8,466 bases of DNA from positions 1 through 8,466 of the forward strand of contig CALKWG010000212.1 in the NCBI GenBank assembly GCA_938004315.1. The letters run 5' to 3'. Below are positions 6,431 through 8,466 of this stretch, piece by piece (the first letter of the stretch is position 1; every line of letters starts with the position of its first letter). The notes under the pieces are model-generated. The model searched no databases and was not told the DNA's origin. It saw only the letters and a list, made by a program, of their open reading frames with translations. Position numbers and translations under genes: made by a program. This DNA comes from an uncultured Spirochaetaceae bacterium. GTDB lineage: Bacteria; Spirochaetota; Spirochaetia; Treponematales; UBA12059.

Positions 6431-7165
6431 ATGAGCAGCTTCGTCCTAATCGGCGGCGGCGAGATCGCCCTGCGGGAGACCCTGGCCATAGACCGCGCCG
6501 TCGCCGCCCTGCCTGGCAAGGATCGTCCGCGCCTCCTCTTCATCCCTACCGCCAGCGGCGACCCCGAGGGCTATATAAAAACGGTCGCCGAGGTCTACGG
6601 CGGCCTAGGCTGCGATTGCGACGCCCTGCTCCTCGCGCGGCGCGACCCCTCGGCCGCCGAGATACAGGCCGCGGTCGGCGCGGCCGACATCGTCTACGTG
6701 GGCGGCGGCGACACCCGCTTCTTAGCTGAGCGCTGGCGCGCGACCGGCTTGGACCGCGCCCTGGCCGCCCGCAAAGCAGACGACGCCTTCGTCTTCGCCG
6801 GCCTCAGCGCGGGCAGCATGTGCTGGTTCGCCCGCGGCATTAGCGATACGGACAGCTTCGGAGGCGGCGATGATTGGAACTATAGCCTCATCGAGTGCTT
6901 GGGCTTCATCGACGGCTGCCACAGCCCCCACCTGGACGAACGCGAGGCCGAGGGGCGCTTCATGGATTTCGTCCGCGGCGGCGCCTACGATTTCCTAGGG
7001 ATAGAGAACGGCTGCGCCGTCATCCTAGAGGGCGATTCCTACCGTCTGATACGATCCATCGAGGGCAAGGGCACCTATAGAATCCGAACCGGGGGCGGAT
7101 CTTACGATAAGTCGGTGGTGCCCGACTCAGGTAGCGCGGCCGATTTAGGGATCGCGCTCGCCTGA
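6431..7165 (+). CDS. Peptidase E-like S51 family serine peptidase
   Basis: The product has 244 residues and is soluble with no signal peptide. The family layout is clear. The N-terminal strand and glycine loop read FVLIGGGEIALRETLAID (4-21). LLFIPTASGDPEGY (35-48) is followed by VYVGGGDTRFLAE (88-100). The nucleophile elbow is GLSAGSMCWF (124-133) with S126 as the catalytic serine, and CHSPHLDE (163-170) supplies the likely catalytic histidine (H164 or H167). D139 or D141 may complete the triad by comparison with E. coli PepE. S51 members include aspartyl dipeptidases and the related cyanophycinases; the 240-residue cytosolic form with this opening is closest to the peptidase E group. Exact substrate is inferred. 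A clean SD (AAGGAG, 6418-6423, 7 nt spacer) supports the start. The gene looks intact. Confidence 0.9.
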   Translation: MSSFVLIGGGEIALRETLAIDRAVAALPGKDRPRLLFIPTASGDPEGYIKTVAEVYGGLGCDCDALLLARRDPSAAEIQAAVGAADIVYVGGGDTRFLAERWRATGLDRALAARKADDAFVFAGLSAGSMCWFARGISDTDSFGGGDDWNYSLIECLGFIDGCHSPHLDEREAEGRFMDFVRGGAYDFLGIENGCAVILEGDSYRLIRSIEGKGTYRIRTGGGSYDKSVVPDSGSAADLGIALA

Positions 7166-7190
7166 GTTCCGCGTCCGCGTTCGGCGTCGT

Positions 7191-7196
7191 TATATT
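7191..7196 (+). promoter_or_regulatory. Candidate -10 box of the DUF4256 gene
   Basis: TATATT (5/6 to consensus) stands out in an otherwise GC-rich 57-nt gap. It is 26 nt before the ATG at 7223, leaving a leader of about 20 nt that includes the SD. No convincing -35 is present 16-18 nt upstream. Confidence 0.35.
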
Positions 7197-7222
7197 TAAC
7201 AGGCGATGAAAGGAAGGGCCCT

Positions 7223-7786
7223 ATGCCAAAACCGAACCTAGCCCATGAACATACGGCCGTGGATATCCTCGCCGTCCTCAAAGCTCGCTTCGCCGCCCAC
7301 CCCGGGCGCCGCGCGGGCGTCGGCTGGGACGAAGCCGTCGCGCGCCTCGCGGCCTCGCCGGCGGCCCTGGCCGCCCTGTCGGCCATGGAAGCCTCCGGCG
7401 GCGAGCCCGATTGTATCGGCCGCGAGGGCGAAGGCGGCCCGCTCGTCTTCGTCGACTGCGCCGCGGAGAGCCCGGTAGGACGGCGCAGCCTCTGCTACGA
7501 CCGCGCCGCGCGGCTAGGCCGCAAGAACGCCCCGCCGCCCTCCAGCGCCATGGAGGAGGCCGAGCGCATGGGCGCCGCGCTCCTGGACGAGGGGCTCTAT
7601 CGCCGCCTTCAAGCCCTGGGCGAGTTCGACTTAAAGACCTCGAGCTGGCTCTTCACGCCGCCCGATATGCGCGCGCGCGGCGGCGCGCTCTTCGGCGACC
7701 GCCGCTACGGACGCGTCTTCGCCTACCACAACGGGGCCGACTCGTACTACGGCGCGCGGGGCTTCAGGGCCTTCGTCTTGGTCTAG
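7223..7786 (+). CDS. DUF4256 family protein
   Basis: The product has 187 residues, soluble and intact, at the usual length for the family. I recognise DUF4256 from the conserved series SAMEASGGEPDCIG (53-66), VFVDCAAESPVGRRSLCYDR (75-94), FDLKTSSWLFTPPDMRARGG (134-153) and LFGDRRYGRVFAYHNGA followed by SYYGARGFR (155-181). The DCAAESPVGRRSLCYDR block is especially diagnostic. No biochemical function is known to me. The many conserved charged and aromatic residues suggest a binding or enzymatic role, but that is speculation. A purine-rich ribosome site (AAGGAAGGG, 7210-7218) lies just before the ATG. It may share a transcript with the peptidase gene 57 nt upstream, though a -10-like box in the gap suggests its own promoter. 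Strong hairpins follow the stop codon. Confidence 0.9.
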   Translation: MPKPNLAHEHTAVDILAVLKARFAAHPGRRAGVGWDEAVARLAASPAALAALSAMEASGGEPDCIGREGEGGPLVFVDCAAESPVGRRSLCYDRAARLGRKNAPPPSSAMEEAERMGAALLDEGLYRRLQALGEFDLKTSSWLFTPPDMRARGGALFGDRRYGRVFAYHNGADSYYGARGFRAFVLV

Positions 7787-7826
7787 TAGTCCGCTCTAGG
7801 GCGCGGCGTCCCCGCAAAAAGACGAC

Positions 7827-7863
7827 GAAGCCCCCGGACGCGCATGGGCGTCGCGGGGGCTTC
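7827..7863. terminator. Strong hairpin between convergent genes, probable terminator
   Basis: The stem GAAGCCCCC (7827-7835) pairs with GGGGGCTTC (7855-7863) and extends inward by about six more pairs with one bulge to a 6-nt loop (7842-7847). On the minus strand, five Ts follow (complement of 7815-7819), but 7 nt from the stem. On the plus strand there is no T tract. It best fits termination of the minus-strand DUF1508 gene and may also stop DUF4256 transcripts. Confidence 0.6.
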
Positions 7864-7887
7864 GGGACTATCGACCCTTCGCGCGAA

Positions 7888-7912
7888 GCCGGCGGAGCGG
7901 CGGCTCGCCGGC
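7888..7912. terminator. Second GC-rich hairpin in the convergent intergenic region
   Basis: GCCGGCGGAGC (7888-7898) pairs with GCTCGCCGGC (7903-7912), with a 4-nt GGCG loop and one bulged G. It begins 11 nt past the DUF1508 stop and is flanked by a perfect 12-nt palindrome, CTTCGCGCGAAG (7877-7888). There is no T tract. It may act with the neighbouring hairpin to protect 3' ends or halt transcription. Confidence 0.4.
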
Positions 7913-7922
7913 AGGGCGCTTC

Positions 7923-8105
7923 CTATTCGCTCACCTCGACGATCGGAGCGTCGGCGGCGTTCTTCTTGATGGACTCGATTCCGTTGACGCAGGCCGATTT
8001 CGACTCATAGCCTTCGCCCGTCGCGATGACCTGCCCGTTGCCGGCCTTGAGCCTGAAGCGATACTTCTTCGCCTTATCCTGGTAAATTTCGAATTTCGCG
8101 GCCAT
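7923..8105 (-). CDS. DUF1508 (YegP-like) small protein
   Basis: The product is a single DUF1508 module of 60 residues: AAKFEIYQDKAKKYRFRLKA (2-21), NGQVIATGEGYESKSAC (23-39) and NGIESIKKNAADAP (41-54). The FEIY...YRFRLKA.NGQVI...GY.SK..C..GI.S pattern is diagnostic. E. coli YegP has two such modules in tandem; one-module versions are common. The molecular function is not known to me. I place the start at 8105, not at an upstream in-frame ATG (8135). A strong SD (GAGGGAGG, complement of 8111-8118) sits 5 nt before 8105, family members begin here, and the upstream ATG abuts the -10 box. It is transcribed toward DUF4256 and diverges from the truncated gene at 8337. Confidence 0.93.
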   Translation of the reverse strand: MAAKFEIYQDKAKKYRFRLKAGNGQVIATGEGYESKSACVNGIESIKKNAADAPIVEVSE

Positions 8106-8135
8106 AAAAGCCTCCCTCTCATGATGATACGCCAA

Positions 8136-8163
8136 AGTATAAGCCCGCTTCCGGGGAAAGCAA
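8136..8163 (-). promoter_or_regulatory. Sigma70-like promoter of the DUF1508 gene
   Basis: On the minus strand, TTGCTT (8158-8163) and TATACT (8136-8141, 5/6) are 16 nt apart. Transcription would start near 8129, giving a leader of about 24 nt that contains the GAGGGAGG ribosome site. The leader length is normal, in contrast to the genes starting at 2484 and 2623. Confidence 0.55.
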
Positions 8164-8173
8164 GCGCTCGGCC

Positions 8174-8192
8174 TTTATTATGATGTAATAAA
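8174..8192. promoter_or_regulatory. Perfect AT-rich inverted repeat, possible operator
   Basis: TTTATTA (8174-8180) and TAATAAA (8186-8192) are perfect inverted arms around a 5-nt TGATG spacer. It lies just upstream of the DUF1508 -35 box, in an AT-rich patch of a GC-rich contig, between divergent genes. The size and position suit a dimeric repressor or activator site. No regulator gene is visible in the window. Confidence 0.35.
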
Positions 8193-8230
8193 TACTCACT
8201 ACGATGATATCGATTTATTTAGCTCGACTC

Positions 8231-8259
8231 TTGCATTCGCTCAAGACATGCGTCAGAAT
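8231..8259 (+). promoter_or_regulatory. Weak candidate promoter of the truncated 3' gene
   Basis: TTGCAT (8231-8236) and CAGAAT (8254-8259) are separated by 17 nt, 3/6 and 4/6 to consensus. They lie about 78 nt before the ATG at 8337. The match is weak, but no better candidate is near. Confidence 0.2.
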
Positions 8260-8273
8260 CCAAATCGGCTCGA

Positions 8274-8296
8274 CGCGGAGGCGCTCCGCGGCCTCC
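8274..8296 (+). other. Leader with two mutually exclusive GC stems
   Basis: CGCGGAG (8274-8280) can pair perfectly with CTCCGCG (8284-8290) across a 3-nt loop. Alternatively GGAGGC (8277-8282) can pair with GCCTCC (8291-8296). The two stems share bases and cannot form together. They lie 40-60 nt before the ATG at 8337 and may be transcribed in its leader. It is followed by AAAAAA (8310-8315), not a T tract. Confidence 0.3.
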
Positions 8297-8336
8297 TTCG
8301 CCGGGACTAAAAAAGTTCATGTAAGGAGAAAACGCC

Positions 8337-8419
8337 ATGCCCCAAACCAACCAGCTCGATCTACGCCTGCCTGAAAAAGACCTCGCCGACATCAAAGCGG
8401 CCATCGAGACCCTGAGGGC
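8337..8419 (+). CDS. Unidentified protein, N-terminal fragment cut by contig end
   Basis: Only 27 complete codons are genomic: MPQTNQLDLRLPEKDLADIK followed by AAIETLR. The adapter starts at 8420. A strong SD (AAGGAG, 8323-8328, 8 nt spacer) makes this a convincing gene start. The visible part opens with a short strand-like LDLRL and passes into an amphipathic helix. It loosely recalls short cytosolic bacterial proteins of unknown function with a similar opening, but too little is present to name a family. Residues encoded beyond 8419 in this frame are adapter and must be ignored. Confidence 0.7.
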
Positions 8420-8466
8420 AGATCGGAAGAGCACACGTCTGAACTCCAGTCACCGAATACGATCTC
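8420..8466. other. Illumina read-through adapter (artificial sequence)
   Basis: The sequence AGATCGGAAGAGC onward to 8453 is the TruSeq adapter read-through. It is followed by CGAATACG (8454-8461), the reverse complement of the index at 9-16, and then ATCTC from P7. The first A (8420) could be genomic or from A-tailing. Together with 4-50 this forms a 47-nt inverted terminal repeat with one mismatch, which is artificial. Confidence 0.98.

Noticed and set aside
7411..8010. 199-codon plus-strand open frame
   Set aside because: Arg-rich, low-complexity translation overlapping DUF4256 in another frame and running across the terminator into DUF1508.
8106..8135. Upstream ATG (8135) as the DUF1508 start
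   Set aside because: It abuts the -10 box, so it would not be usefully transcribed, while the ATG at 8105 has a strong SD and the family-typical start.
51..8419. tRNA, rRNA, CRISPR array, transposase or phage genes
   Set aside because: I looked on both strands and saw no cloverleaf with a CCA end, no regularly spaced repeats, and no recognisable recombinase or structural phage protein.
8219..8434. Minus-strand 71-codon open frame at the right end
   Set aside because: Its start lies in the adapter and it runs antisense to the gene at 8337, which has a clear SD.
1..8466. Terminal inverted repeats of a mobile element or linear replicon
   Set aside because: Both copies are Illumina adapter with matching index; they are artificial.

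Overview
The window is a GC-rich bacterial contig, most likely from a metagenome. It is bounded at both ends by untrimmed Illumina P7/index adapter (1-50 and 8420-8466), so the biological sequence is 51-8419 and the genes at each edge are cut. The best taxonomic guess is Spirochaetota (Treponema-like). This rests mainly on a LolA-like protein resembling the treponemal TP_0789 family next to an MMPL/RND transporter, and it is an inference from gene content, not a placement.

Left block, minus strand (51-2484): an RND/MMPL transporter overlaps by 8 nt the start of a secreted LolA-like protein that runs off the contig. Together they look like an envelope lipid or lipoprotein export unit. Middle block, plus strand (2623-5607): a tight three-gene operon with gaps of 3 and 9 nt encodes a DUF819 membrane protein, a PlsC-type acyltransferase with a C-terminal zinc ribbon, and a GNAT acetyltransferase. 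The two blocks diverge from 2485-2622. Each first gene there has a sigma70-like -10 box only 8-9 nt before its ATG and no Shine-Dalgarno (SD) sequence, which suggests leaderless mRNAs.

Right block (5608-8419): a small unrecognised membrane-anchored protein (minus); a metallo-beta-lactamase-fold gene reduced to its N- and C-terminal ends by an out-of-frame internal deletion; an S51 peptidase (PepE type); a DUF4256 protein; a DUF1508 (YegP-like) protein (minus), separated from DUF4256 by strong hairpins; and the first 27 codons of an unidentified protein. Most genes in this block have clear SD sequences, unlike the divergent pair on the left.

I do not see a phage, CRISPR array, transposon, RNA gene or obvious defence system. 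The points most worth a second look are the apparent leaderless start architecture, the decayed MBL gene (or an assembly deletion there), the zinc-ribbon acyltransferase operon, and a perfect AT-rich inverted repeat in the 8106-8336 intergenic region.
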